Assembly: GCA_009838525.1 (NCBI GenBank) | Contig: VXRJ01000011.1 | Span: 96,262-160,261, forward strand | DNA: 64,000 nucleotides | Origin: Acidobacteriota bacterium | GTDB lineage: Bacteria > Acidobacteriota > Vicinamibacteria > Vicinamibacterales > UBA8438 | Direction of reading: 5' to 3' | Shown here: in pieces, positions 39,456 to 47,562 of the stretch | Position numbering within the stretch: the first letter of the stretch is position 1 | Layout of the letters: each line of letters begins with the position of its first letter | Translations under genes and position numbers: made by a program | The notes under the pieces: generated by a model | The model's input: only the letters and a program-made list of their open reading frames with translations | Told to the model about the DNA's origin: nothing | Database searches by the model: none

Positions 39456-40168
39456 GACGCGGTCGCGGCCGGAAAGTAGAGGATGCGCTGGCAGCTCTCG
39501 CACCGGATCAGCGCATCGTTGCGCCGCACTTCGTTCAGGAGCTGGGGCCGAAGCCGGACCTGGCAGGCGTCGCAGCGTCCATTACGCACCGCGCTGACCG
39601 CCAACCCATTTCGGTGGCTCGCCACGCTCTCGAACAGCGCAAGGACCGACGGCTTGAGTTCGACGACAAGCGTTGCCCGCTCCCCGGCCTTCTGTTCCAC
39701 CTCCGCCTGTAGCCGGTCGCGCTCCGCTTCGAGCGCCTGCCGCGCCTCGGCCACTTCCGCCTCGGCGGTCGTCAGCGCGGCGCGGGCGGCATCCGCCGCG
39801 GCCACAAGCTCGTCCGCCTCGATCATCATTTCCAGCAGTCGATCCTCGTGGTTTTGCTTGTCGGCCTCGCCATGGGCGATTTCCAGCTGCACGGCGTGGA
39901 ATTCCTTGTTGGTCTTCACCGCCATCAACTGGTCCTTGAAGCGCGTAAGCCGCCCCTCGACCTCGGCCAGCTCCTTCTCGATGCCGACGCGGGCGGTCTT
40001 CTGATCGGCTTGCCGCGTCTCGGCCTCGTCGACGGCAGCGCGGCACGTCTGCAACTGCTGGTCGAGCGCGGCGAGCTGTTCGGGGAAGTGGCCGATCGAC
40101 TGTCGCGCGGCGGCGACGTCGAGATCAATCTGTTGGAGGCGGATCAGCCGTTCGAGGTCTGGGTGCAT
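39452..40168 (-). CDS. C4-type zinc-ribbon coiled-coil protein
   Basis: A 238-residue protein with a long coiled coil at about 1-180 and a C-terminal zinc ribbon with two Cys pairs, GRCDACQVRLRP and IRCESCQRILYF. This is the bacterial C4-type zinc-ribbon family, often next to RNase H-like genes; its members are poorly characterised. The ATG at 40168 has no Shine-Dalgarno sequence and lies only 7 nt after the encoded CCA end of a tRNA gene. Its stop overlaps the RNase H-AcpS start by GTGA, so the two are translationally coupled. Confidence 0.88.
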   Translation of the reverse strand: MHPDLERLIRLQQIDLDVAAARQSIGHFPEQLAALDQQLQTCRAAVDEAETRQADQKTARVGIEKELAEVEGRLTRFKDQLMAVKTNKEFHAVQLEIAHGEADKQNHEDRLLEMMIEADELVAAADAARAALTTAEAEVAEARQALEAERDRLQAEVEQKAGERATLVVELKPSVLALFESVASHRNGLAVSAVRNGRCDACQVRLRPQLLNEVRRNDALIRCESCQRILYFPAATAS

Positions 40169-40175
40169 GAGAGAG

Positions 40176-40251
40176 TGGTGGGCCCGCCAGGATTCGAACC
40201 TGGGACCACCCGGTTATGAGCCGGTGGCTCTGACCGCTGAGCTACGGGCCC
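40176..40251 (-). tRNA. tRNA with CAU anticodon, probably tRNA-Ile2 (lysidine type)
   Basis: Cloverleaf on the minus strand: acceptor GGGCCCG/CGGGCCC, D-stem GCTC/GAGC, anticodon loop CTCATAA, T-arm CCAGG-TTCGAAT-CCTGG, A73, and an encoded CCA (40176-40178). One anticodon-stem pair (27-43) is A.G. Anticodon CAU fits elongator Met, initiator Met or Ile2. C4-G69 and C5-G68 in the acceptor match known TilS determinants for Ile2, and the acceptor starts with a normal G-C pair, so it is not an initiator. It lies 8 nt after rpoD and 7 nt before the zinc-ribbon gene. Confidence 0.9.
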
Positions 40252-40258
40252 ATACAGC

Positions 40259-40264
40259 ATTATG
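40259..40264 (-). promoter_or_regulatory. -10 box directly before the tRNA, inside the rpoD stop
   Basis: CATAAT on the minus strand contains the rpoD TAA stop codon and lies 7 nt before the first base (G) of the mature tRNA. If used, transcription would start at or within 1-2 nt of the tRNA 5' end. No clear -35 is visible. Confidence 0.45.
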
Positions 40265-41975
40265 ACGTCCCTCCCTCGAGGAACGCGCGAAGCTTCCGGC
40301 TGCGCGACGGATTCCGGAGCTTCCGGAGCGCTTTCGCTTCGATCTGGCGAATCCGCTCGCGGGTGACGGCGAAGCTCTGGCCCACTTCCTCGAGCGTATG
40401 TTCACTTCCGTCGCCGACGCCGAAGCGCATCTTGATTACCTTCTCCTCGCGCGGCGTCAACGACTTGAGCACCGAGGCGGTCTGCTCCTTCAGGTTCCTG
40501 TCGATGACGGCGTCGGCGGGATTGACGGCGTGGCGATCCTCGATGAAGTCGCCGAGGTGGCTGTCTTCCTCTTCCCCGACCGGCGTCTCGAGCGATATTG
40601 GCTCCTGCGCGATCTTCTGAACGCGGCGGACGCGGGCGGCGGGTATATCGAGCCGTTCGGCCAGTTCTTCTATGGTCGGTTCCCGTCCGTACTCCTGCAC
40701 CAGCGAGCGCTGTGTCCGGATCAGCTTGTTGATGGTTTCGATCATGTGGACTGGAATCCGGATGGTCCGGGCCTGGTCGGCAATCGCGCGGGTGATCGCC
40801 TGCCGGATCCACCAGGTGGCGTACGTGGAGAACTTGTAGCCGCGGCGGTACTCGAACTTGTCGACCGCCTTCATCAACCCGATGTTGCCCTCCTGGATCA
40901 GATCGAGGAACTGCAGCCCGCGGTTCGTGTACTTCTTCGCTATGGAGACCACCAGGCGGAGGTTTGCCTCGACCAGCTCCGTCTTGGCCCGTTCTGCGAG
41001 CATCTCGCCGCGCCTGATGACCCGGAGAGACTGGCCGCGCGTTCTCGTCGTCTCGCCGAGCTGCGCGGACCGTTCGCGGATGTTCGTGCGGAGCTCGCGT
41101 TGCCGGCGCCCAAGCGCCCGCCGCTCACTCTCCGGGAGGCGCGCGGCGTTCGACCGGCGAAGACGCCGGTTGACGGTCTTCAATTCCTGCTGATCCCGCC
41201 GCATCTCGGCGGCCGTTGCCTTGAACAGGACGATCCAGTCGCCGATGACCGACTCGGTGAACTCGATGCGGCGCACAAGACGCGAGAGCGCGACCCGGGC
41301 GCGCAGCAGCCGCTGTCGCGTCTGGTTCCGCAGCGCGCGATTCTGCCGCGAGACCTTGGCGAGCCGCGTCCGCTTCCGCTTCAGTTCGGCATTCGCGGCG
41401 CGGATCGCGTCGACGTCGCCGAGGAACTGCTCGCCACACTCGCCGATCCGGTCGGTGGCAGCCGTCTCGTCGTGCAGCACGATCAGTTCGCGGAGCGTCC
41501 GGTCGCCCCGGCGCAGTTCCTCCCCGAACCGAATCACGTCCGCGGCGACGGCCGGCGACCGGGAGATCACCTTGAGCACCAGCAGCTTGCCCCGCTCGAT
41601 CCGCTTCGCGATGGCCACCTCGCCCTCGCGGGTGAGGAGCGGAACGGTTCCCATCTCCCGCAGGTACATGCGGACCGGATCGCCTGTCTTCTCCACCACG
41701 CCGGGCGTCAGGTCGAGCGCGCCGTCGGTCCGGCCGTCGGGAGAGCGGTCCGCCTGGGCCCGCTTCGCCTCTACATACTTCTCCTCGGACTCGACTACGT
41801 CGATTCCGGCCGCGTTGAGGGCAGTGAACAGCTCGTCCAGATCGTCGGACGTAACTTCGGGGGGAAGCAACTCGTTGATCTCCTCGAAGAGCAGGAACCC
41901 GCGTTCCTTTCCGACGACGACCAGCTGCTGGATCTCGTCGTACTTCTCTTCGATCGACAACGGCTCGTTCGGCAT
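40260..41975 (-). CDS. rpoD: RNA polymerase primary sigma factor RpoD
   Basis: A 571-residue housekeeping sigma-70 factor. It has region 1.1 ([32 protein letters not shown]), region 1.2 ([21 protein letters not shown]), a non-conserved Arg-rich insertion at about 180-330, region 2 ([45 protein letters not shown]), region 3 ([13 protein letters not shown]) and region 4 ([27 protein letters not shown]). ATG 41975 has GAGG upstream; a longer frame lacks conserved sequence. It follows dnaG by 81 bp, and its own promoter overlaps the dnaG end. Confidence 0.97.
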   Translation of the reverse strand: MPNEPLSIEEKYDEIQQLVVVGKERGFLLFEEINELLPPEVTSDDLDELFTALNAAGIDVVESEEKYVEAKRAQADRSPDGRTDGALDLTPGVVEKTGDPVRMYLREMGTVPLLTREGEVAIAKRIERGKLLVLKVISRSPAVAADVIRFGEELRRGDRTLRELIVLHDETAATDRIGECGEQFLGDVDAIRAANAELKRKRTRLAKVSRQNRALRNQTRQRLLRARVALSRLVRRIEFTESVIGDWIVLFKATAAEMRRDQQELKTVNRRLRRSNAARLPESERRALGRRQRELRTNIRERSAQLGETTRTRGQSLRVIRRGEMLAERAKTELVEANLRLVVSIAKKYTNRGLQFLDLIQEGNIGLMKAVDKFEYRRGYKFSTYATWWIRQAITRAIADQARTIRIPVHMIETINKLIRTQRSLVQEYGREPTIEELAERLDIPAARVRRVQKIAQEPISLETPVGEEEDSHLGDFIEDRHAVNPADAVIDRNLKEQTASVLKSLTPREEKVIKMRFGVGDGSEHTLEEVGQSFAVTRERIRQIEAKALRKLRNPSRSRKLRAFLEGGTS

Positions 41976-42033
41976 ACCGTTACCTCGCGCGATCCGCGCG
42001 GACGCCGCGCGCCGGTACGATTCGCAGGCCCAG

Positions 42034-42060
42034 ATTGTAGCCAATCAGCTGCATCGTCAA
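42034..42060 (-). promoter_or_regulatory. Probable rpoD promoter
   Basis: TTGACG (42055-42060) overlaps the dnaG stop codon and is followed by 15 nt and TACAAT (42034-42039). It would give a leader of about 50 nt with the rpoD Shine-Dalgarno sequence GAGG. The 15-nt spacing is shorter than optimal. Confidence 0.5.
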
Positions 42061-43886
42061 GTCCCGTGCCCCAACCATATGTCGCGCCGGGCGCTCCTGT
42101 CACTTGATGGCAGGTCCGTTCCGGTGTCGAGCGCGGCGAGCTGGCGCTGCAGGTCCAGCTTCCGGGCGAGGAGCGCGTCATCGATCGCGCCGGGTGCGCC
42201 GTCGCGCTGACGACGATCGATCTCATCCTGAACTTCGGCCAGGTCGCGTTTGTGCCGCCGCCGCCGCAGCTCGTCGCCGCAGTCCTCGACGCCGGCCGGC
42301 GCCATCTCGATCGCCGCTATTGCCCTGACGAGCGCCGTCTCCTCCTCCGTCAGCCGCTCCAGCATCGCTTCGGGCATCCCCTCCGCCGGGACGCCGGCGA
42401 GGCCGTGCGCCATTTCCAGGATCGAGGCGGTCCGGAGGCCTTTGAAGTGCGCGGGCTCGAGCCGCAGAAGGACCTGCTGGGCCTCTTCCGTCTGGTGCAT
42501 GACGGCCCAGATCAAGCCCTTCTCGGACTCCTGGGGGTCGGGCGCCGCTGTTCCTTCCGGCGAGGTTTCCGGGGATTTCGGGCGCCCCCCGGCGATCTCC
42601 TGCCGGATGGCGTCGCGCACCACCGCCTCGGTGGCGCCAGCGCGGTGGGCAATCCTGTCAGCGAACTGGTCGCGCGCGACGACGTCCGGAATCCGCGCGG
42701 CGATGGCTCGCATTTCGTTTACAAACCCGGTGCGCTGACTCTCGCGGGTCAGGTCGCGCGAACTCGCGGCGCGCTCGAGGACGTAGTCGAGATACGGCGT
42801 CGATCGCTTGAGCCGATCGACGTAGTACGCCGCGCCATGCTGACGAATTGCCGTGTCGGGATCCTGGCCGTCCGGCAATCGGACGACGTTCACCTGGAAA
42901 CCGGCGGCAATGAGCAGTTCACCGGAACGGGCTGACGCGCCCACCCCGGCCGCATCGGGATCGAAACTGAGGAGCACCTTCGTGCAGAAGCGGCGGAGGA
43001 GCTTGGCCTGCCGCTCGGTCAGCGCCGTGCCGCACGTGGCCACCACCGGCGCGATTTCCGCCTGGAGCGCCTGCGCAAGGTCGAAGTAGCCCTCGACCAG
43101 GATCGCGAAGCCGCGCTGACGAATCGCACGTTTCGCCAGGTGCAGGCCGTAGAGAGTGCGACCCTTCGTATAGAGCGCGGTCTCGGGCGAGTTGATGTAC
43201 TTCACCTGCTGATCGCCGCCCAGCGCGCGGCCGCCGAAGGCAATGACCGATCCCGTCTCGCGGCAGATCGGGATGATCAGCCGCTGGCGGAATCGGTCGA
43301 TGGGCGGCCGGCCGTCGGACTCGGTCACGAGGCCGCTCTTGCGGAGCAGCTCGATGGGCTGCCCCGCGTCGAGCAAATGGCCGGTCAGGCCGTCGCGGCG
43401 GGGCGGCGTGCAGCCGAGACCGAGCCGGTCGGTCGTATCGGGAGCGATGCCGCGCTGCTCCAGGTACGCCCGGGCGCCGGCGCCGGAAGGCGCGGCCAGC
43501 TGTTCGCGGAAATACGCCGCAGCCAATTCATGCACCTTGACCAGCGCTTCCCGCTCCGCCTCGGCGGCCCGGTCACGTTCCGGGTCGTCGGTCTCGGGAA
43601 GCTGCACGCCCACGCGCTGGGCAAGCGCCTTTACCGCTTCCGGAAAACTCAGTTTCTCGTACAGCTCGATGAACTTCAGGACATCGCCGCCGGTCGAGCA
43701 GCCGAAGCAATGAAAGAACCCCTTGTCGGGGTTGACGTGAAAGCTCGGGGTCTTCTCGTTGTGAAACGGGCAGAGCCCCTTGTAGCTGTTTCCCGCCTTC
43801 CTCAGCGGCACGACGTCCTGGATCACCCGCACGATGTCGGCTTGCATCTTCAGATCCGCGATGAAGCCGGAGGGGTAGCGCGCCAC
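42057..43886 (-). CDS. dnaG: DNA primase
   Basis: A 609-residue primase that makes RNA primers at the replication fork. It has the N-terminal CHC2 zinc site GLCPFHNEKTPSFHVNPDKG then FFHCFGCSTGGD, the Toprim core with VEGYFD and SFDPDAAG, and a C-terminal helicase-binding region. The GTG at 43886 lies 6 nt after the mutS2 stop; the spacer AGCC resembles the stop-adjacent motif and there is no Shine-Dalgarno sequence. Order mutS2-dnaG-rpoD lacks the rpsU gene often found before dnaG. Confidence 0.97.
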   Translation of the reverse strand: MARYPSGFIADLKMQADIVRVIQDVVPLRKAGNSYKGLCPFHNEKTPSFHVNPDKGFFHCFGCSTGGDVLKFIELYEKLSFPEAVKALAQRVGVQLPETDDPERDRAAEAEREALVKVHELAAAYFREQLAAPSGAGARAYLEQRGIAPDTTDRLGLGCTPPRRDGLTGHLLDAGQPIELLRKSGLVTESDGRPPIDRFRQRLIIPICRETGSVIAFGGRALGGDQQVKYINSPETALYTKGRTLYGLHLAKRAIRQRGFAILVEGYFDLAQALQAEIAPVVATCGTALTERQAKLLRRFCTKVLLSFDPDAAGVGASARSGELLIAAGFQVNVVRLPDGQDPDTAIRQHGAAYYVDRLKRSTPYLDYVLERAASSRDLTRESQRTGFVNEMRAIAARIPDVVARDQFADRIAHRAGATEAVVRDAIRQEIAGGRPKSPETSPEGTAAPDPQESEKGLIWAVMHQTEEAQQVLLRLEPAHFKGLRTASILEMAHGLAGVPAEGMPEAMLERLTEEETALVRAIAAIEMAPAGVEDCGDELRRRRHKRDLAEVQDEIDRRQRDGAPGAIDDALLARKLDLQRQLAALDTGTDLPSSDRSARRDIWLGHGT

Positions 43887-43892
43887 AGGCTG

Positions 43893-46505
43893 CTAGTCCT
43901 TCAACGCGATCACGGTAACGCCGCTCCCGCCATGCTCCGGCGCGGCGGCGGAGTATTTCTCGACCAGAGGGTGATCGGTCAGGAACTCGGCAATCGCGCG
44001 GCGGAGCTGTCCGGTGCCGTGGCCATGAACGATGCGCAGTTCGCGGCGCTCGTGGAGCATCGCGCGGTCGACGTACTTCTCGACGCGGGCCAGCGCCTCG
44101 TCGACCCGGAAACCGATCAGGTTCAGCTCCAGGGGCGGCGCGCTCTCTTCCGCGACGTTCACTGTGACGCCGCCGCGGCTGACCGACCGTGACCCGGCGC
44201 CGCGGGCGGCCGAGTCGGCGGCTGCCGGTCCGACCGGGCGGAGGTCGCGCACGCGGACATGGATCCGCTTGCCGAGCGCTTCTACTTCGGCGTCGTTGCC
44301 GTTGATGGTCGCCAGAATGCCGTCGAGACCAAGGCCGGCTACCTGCACGCGGGTTCCCGGTACCGGGGGCGCCGCGTTCGGCGGTGGTTCCGACGTCGCG
44401 ACGCGCGACCCGCCAGCGATCGTATCGAGCGCGTCCACCGCGTGTTTCTTGAGCGCGCCGGTATGCCCGGTGGACACGGGCGGCGCCGACCGGTCCTTGC
44501 GCGCCACGCGCTTTTCGAGCGCCTCGCTGCGCTTCCGCAAATCGCCCACGATCGCATCGATGTCCCGGCGCGCCTTGCGGAGTTCCGCGTCGACCCCGCT
44601 CCGCAGCCGCTCCCTGGCGGTCGCTTCCCTCTCCTTCAACGCCAGTGCAGAGGCAGCGAGCTGCTCACGCTCGTGCTCCAGTACGCGCCGTTCGGCAGCC
44701 AGCGCGTCGCGCTCCTTGGACACTTGCGCCAGATCCCTTTCGACCTGCGCCAGGTGGTCGGCCAACTGGGCCTCGCGCGCGCTCCGGCGCGCGCGTGCGT
44801 CCTCGATGATCGATCGGGTGACGCCGAGGCGGGTCGCGATCTCCAGGGCGAGGCTCCGGCCCGGCGAGCCGTAGGTCAGCCGGTATGTCGGAGCGTACGT
44901 TTCCGGGTCGAAGCCGAAACCGGCGCCGACGACCCCCTCGGTGGTTGCCGCATACGACTTCAGCATGTCGTCGTGGGTCGTCGCCAGCACAAGCGCGCCG
45001 CGCTGGCGGAAGTGATCGACGATCGCCGCTCCGAGCGCGCCGCCCTCCAGCGGATCGGTCCCGGCCCCCACTTCATCGAGCAGCACCAGCGCGGGCGTAC
45101 GCAGCCGCGCATCCATCGCGACAATGTGCGCAACGTGGCCGGAAAAGGTGGAGAGACTGTTTGCGATCGACTGCTCGTCGCCAATGTCGGCGAAGAGCGA
45201 CCGGAAAACCGGAAGGGACGCGCCTCGCGCCGCGGGGACGTGCAGGCCGGCCTGCGCCATTAACGCAAGCAGGCCTGCCGTCTTGAGCGCCACCGTCTTG
45301 CCGCCGGTGTTTGGACCGGTCACCATCAGCGCCCCGGTCGGCGGCGTCAGCAGGATGTCTACCGGCACCGGTCCGCCGGGGGCGGCCGGCCCTTCCCGGG
45401 AGGCGCTCGGTTCCTCATCGGAACGGCCCGGCTCTTCGTGAGAGCCGGCCAGCTCCTCGCGGGAGCTGTCAGCCTCCGCCGCGTCCACGGAAGAGGCCGC
45501 AGCAGGCGCTGCCGTTCCTGCCCGATCCACGACCGCCGGCATCAGAAGCGGATGCCGGGCCGCCGGCAACTCGATCCGCAGGTCGGCACTGAGCTTCGGC
45601 TCAACGCCGTCAATCAGTCGCGAGAATCGTGCCCGCGCCTGCATCAGGTCCAGCTCCGCGACCGACTGCAGCGTTCGGCGCAACTCGAGAGGCCGGGTTC
45701 GGAACGCGTTCGACAGGTCGAGCAGGATTCGGTGCACCTCCTGCCGCTCTTCCTCCTCGAGGGCGACGATCTCGTTGTTGATCTCGACGGTGCTGAGCGG
45801 TTCCAGAAAGAGGCTGGCGCCGCTGCCGGAACTGCCATGGACGATGCCCGGAATCGCACTTCGGTGTTCGGCGCGGACTAGCAGGACGAATCGGCCGGCC
45901 CGTTCCGTGACCACTTGTTCCTGCAGGTACTTCGCCGTCTCGCGTCCGCGCAGATAGGACTCCAGGGTGCCGCGCAGCCGCTGGCGCAGCCGCTGCAACT
46001 GCTGCCGGATGGCCGCCAGGCGCGGCGTCGCGTCGTCGGCGACTTCCCCCTCCGGCGTGATGCGGCGCTGGATGTTCGCCGTCTCGCGGTCAAACTCCGC
46101 CAGGCCGTCGGCCGCTGCCTGGAGCACTGGCCACCGGCCCGGTCCGTCCGCCGCACCGGCCGCCGTCCGGATTGCCTTCGCCGTCGCCGTGACGGAACGC
46201 AGAAATCTGGCGAGTCCCAACAACTGCACGGCGTCGAGTGGACGGCCATCGATGGCGAGAACAGAGATCGTCGCTTCCAGATCGTCCGGCGCCTCAAGCG
46301 GGAGCGGGTGACTCACGTCGAGGTAGGTAGCGATCTCGGTCGTCGCCCGAAGCGTTTCGGCGACCGCCGCCAGGTCGGTCTTCGGCGCCAGGCGGCCTAC
46401 TGCGGTCCGGCCGATGGGTGTCAGCGCGAAGCTCCGAACCGCGGCGACGACACGGTCGAACTCCAGTGTCCGGAGCGTTGCGTCGTCCGTCGGCAGGGAT
46501 GGCAT
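43893..46505 (-). CDS. mutS2: Endonuclease MutS2
   Basis: An 870-residue MutS-family ATPase without the mismatch-binding N-terminal domain and with a C-terminal Smr nuclease domain. The Walker A is MVTGPNTGGKTVALK, followed by FADIGDEQSIANSLSTFSGH and LVLLDEVGAGTDPLEGGAL; the Smr domain ends with RELRIVHGHGTGQLRRAI. It is thought to act on recombination intermediates or stalled ribosomes. Residues of about 345-375 are an insertion just before Walker A, acidic and repetitive, and its DNA contains two adjacent palindromes. The next gene, dnaG, starts 6 nt after its TAG. Confidence 0.95.
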   Translation of the reverse strand: MPSLPTDDATLRTLEFDRVVAAVRSFALTPIGRTAVGRLAPKTDLAAVAETLRATTEIATYLDVSHPLPLEAPDDLEATISVLAIDGRPLDAVQLLGLARFLRSVTATAKAIRTAAGAADGPGRWPVLQAAADGLAEFDRETANIQRRITPEGEVADDATPRLAAIRQQLQRLRQRLRGTLESYLRGRETAKYLQEQVVTERAGRFVLLVRAEHRSAIPGIVHGSSGSGASLFLEPLSTVEINNEIVALEEEERQEVHRILLDLSNAFRTRPLELRRTLQSVAELDLMQARARFSRLIDGVEPKLSADLRIELPAARHPLLMPAVVDRAGTAAPAAASSVDAAEADSSREELAGSHEEPGRSDEEPSASREGPAAPGGPVPVDILLTPPTGALMVTGPNTGGKTVALKTAGLLALMAQAGLHVPAARGASLPVFRSLFADIGDEQSIANSLSTFSGHVAHIVAMDARLRTPALVLLDEVGAGTDPLEGGALGAAIVDHFRQRGALVLATTHDDMLKSYAATTEGVVGAGFGFDPETYAPTYRLTYGSPGRSLALEIATRLGVTRSIIEDARARRSAREAQLADHLAQVERDLAQVSKERDALAAERRVLEHEREQLAASALALKEREATARERLRSGVDAELRKARRDIDAIVGDLRKRSEALEKRVARKDRSAPPVSTGHTGALKKHAVDALDTIAGGSRVATSEPPPNAAPPVPGTRVQVAGLGLDGILATINGNDAEVEALGKRIHVRVRDLRPVGPAAADSAARGAGSRSVSRGGVTVNVAEESAPPLELNLIGFRVDEALARVEKYVDRAMLHERRELRIVHGHGTGQLRRAIAEFLTDHPLVEKYSAAAPEHGGSGVTVIALKD
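45430..45467. repeat. Two adjacent palindromes inside mutS2
   Basis: GGCTCT-TCGTG-AGAGCC (45430-45446) and AGCTCC-TCGCG-GGAGCT (45451-45467) lie side by side in frame. They encode the acidic EELAGSHEEPGR segment just before the ATPase core. The palindromic structure suggests insertion of a short repeat rather than gradual divergence. Confidence 0.6.
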
Positions 46506-46543
46506 GGTGCTGACTCAGCCTATCCCAACCGGTGGTCAGGTGT

Positions 46544-46571
46544 GCTCGCGCGCCCTTGCGGGCGCGCGAGC
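46544..46571 (-). terminator. 12-bp GC-rich hairpin after larB
   Basis: GCTCGCGCGCCC-TTGC-GGGCGCGCGAGC is a perfect 12-bp stem; on the minus (transcribed) strand the loop is GCAA. It begins 3 bp after the larB stop and lies between larB and mutS2 on the same strand. No T-run follows. It is the longest member of the hairpin family at 17803 and 20601. Confidence 0.55.
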
Positions 46572-46573
46572 TC

Positions 46574-47335
46574 CTAGTCGAGGTGATTGATCAGATGCGC
46601 CATGACGGCGGCGCCGAGACCGTTGTCGATGTTGACGACGGCGACGCCCGAGGCGCAAGAGTTCAGCATGCCGAGCAGGGCGGCGAGGCCACCGAAGCTG
46701 GCCCCGTAGCCGACGCTGGTGGGGACCGCGATGACCGGGGTTCGAACCAGGCCGCCGACAACGCTGGGTAACGCACCCTCCATCCCGGCGACTACAACCG
46801 CGACGCGGGCCGCATCGAGGCGCTCGCGCTCGGCGAGCAACCGGTGCAGCCCGGCCACCCCGACGTCGTACAGGGCGTCGACGCGGTTGCCGAGGGTCTC
46901 CGCTGCGACGCGAGCCTCTTCGGCAACCGGCAGGTCCGAGGTGCCGGCCGCGGCCACCAGGATCGCGCCGCGTCCGGCCGGTGGGTTCGGGGCCGGCCGC
47001 GCGATGATCCGCGCCGTCTCGTGCCACTGCGCATCCGGAACCATCGCGCGTACCGCATCGAACGCCTCGATGGTGGTGCGGGTGACGAGCAGCGGATCGC
47101 CGGCGGCGACGATCCGCTCCGCGATGGCGCCGATCTGCGATGGCGTCTTTCCCGCGCCGTAGACAACCTCGGGGAATCCCTGCCGGGCGGCGCGGTGATG
47201 GTCGACCCGCGCGAAGCCGAGATCCTCGAACGGCGCGCGGCGAATGGCGTCCATCAGGCGGTCTTCCGCCTCGCGGGCATCAATCGCGCCCGTCGCGAGG
47301 GCGTCGATTACCTCGCGTACGTCGTCCTGCGTCAC
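46574..47335 (-). CDS. larB: Nickel-pincer cofactor biosynthesis protein LarB
   Basis: A 253-residue homologue of PurE-type carboxylases. LarB carboxylates and hydrolyses nicotinic acid adenine dinucleotide in the first step of making the nickel-pincer nucleotide of lactate racemase. Visible features are [12 protein letters not shown] and the PurE-like core with [46 protein letters not shown] and [29 protein letters not shown]. The start is GTG 47335, 6 nt after CACAAT. No larC, larE or larA is in the window. It precedes mutS2 on the same strand. Confidence 0.92.
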   Translation of the reverse strand: MTQDDVREVIDALATGAIDAREAEDRLMDAIRRAPFEDLGFARVDHHRAARQGFPEVVYGAGKTPSQIGAIAERIVAAGDPLLVTRTTIEAFDAVRAMVPDAQWHETARIIARPAPNPPAGRGAILVAAAGTSDLPVAEEARVAAETLGNRVDALYDVGVAGLHRLLAERERLDAARVAVVVAGMEGALPSVVGGLVRTPVIAVPTSVGYGASFGGLAALLGMLNSCASGVAVVNIDNGLGAAVMAHLINHLD

Positions 47336-47341
47336 GCGCGA

Positions 47342-47347
47342 ATTGTG
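47342..47347 (-). promoter_or_regulatory. -10 box directly before larB
   Basis: CACAAT lies exactly 6 nt before the larB GTG, the same geometry as TACAAT-N6-ATG of rpiB. A leaderless transcript is predicted. An AGGAGG further upstream is too distant to act as a ribosome-binding site. Confidence 0.5.
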
Positions 47348-47411
47348 GCACAGCCCTCCTGGATGGCGCCTTGCCGGCTAGGAGCTTGCGCCGTAGAAGT
47401 TCCGCGCCAGT

Positions 47412-47554
47412 GGTGCGCCGGCGTCCACGCCGGCATTTGCTGTTCTTATGCCGGCCTGGAGGCCGGCGCACCGTTTCTTATGCCGGCCTGGAGGCCGGCG
47501 CACCGTTTCTCATGCCGGCCTGGAGGCCGGCGCACCGTTTCTCATGCCGGCCTG
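47412..47554. repeat. 32-bp tandem repeat with internal palindrome between ftsZ and larB
   Basis: Three full 32-bp units (47443-47474, 47475-47506, 47507-47538) and half of a fourth (47539-47554) are nearly identical, differing at one T/C. Each holds the palindrome GCCGGCCTGGAGGCCGGC and ends CGCACCGT. A diverged unit in the opposite orientation lies at 47412-47436. The array ends 8 bp before the ftsZ stop. With the larB -10 it accounts for most of the 227-bp gap; there is no gene in it. Confidence 0.9.
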
Positions 47555-47562
47555 CTCGTGCG

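Noticed and set aside
47336-47400. Shine-Dalgarno site AGGAGG upstream of larB
   Set aside because: It is more than 20 nt before the GTG, beyond functional spacing, and lies upstream of the likely -10 box.
47443-47554. Possible CRISPR array
   Set aside because: The 32-bp units are directly adjacent with no unique spacers, contain an internal palindrome, and no cas gene is nearby. It is a simple tandem repeat.
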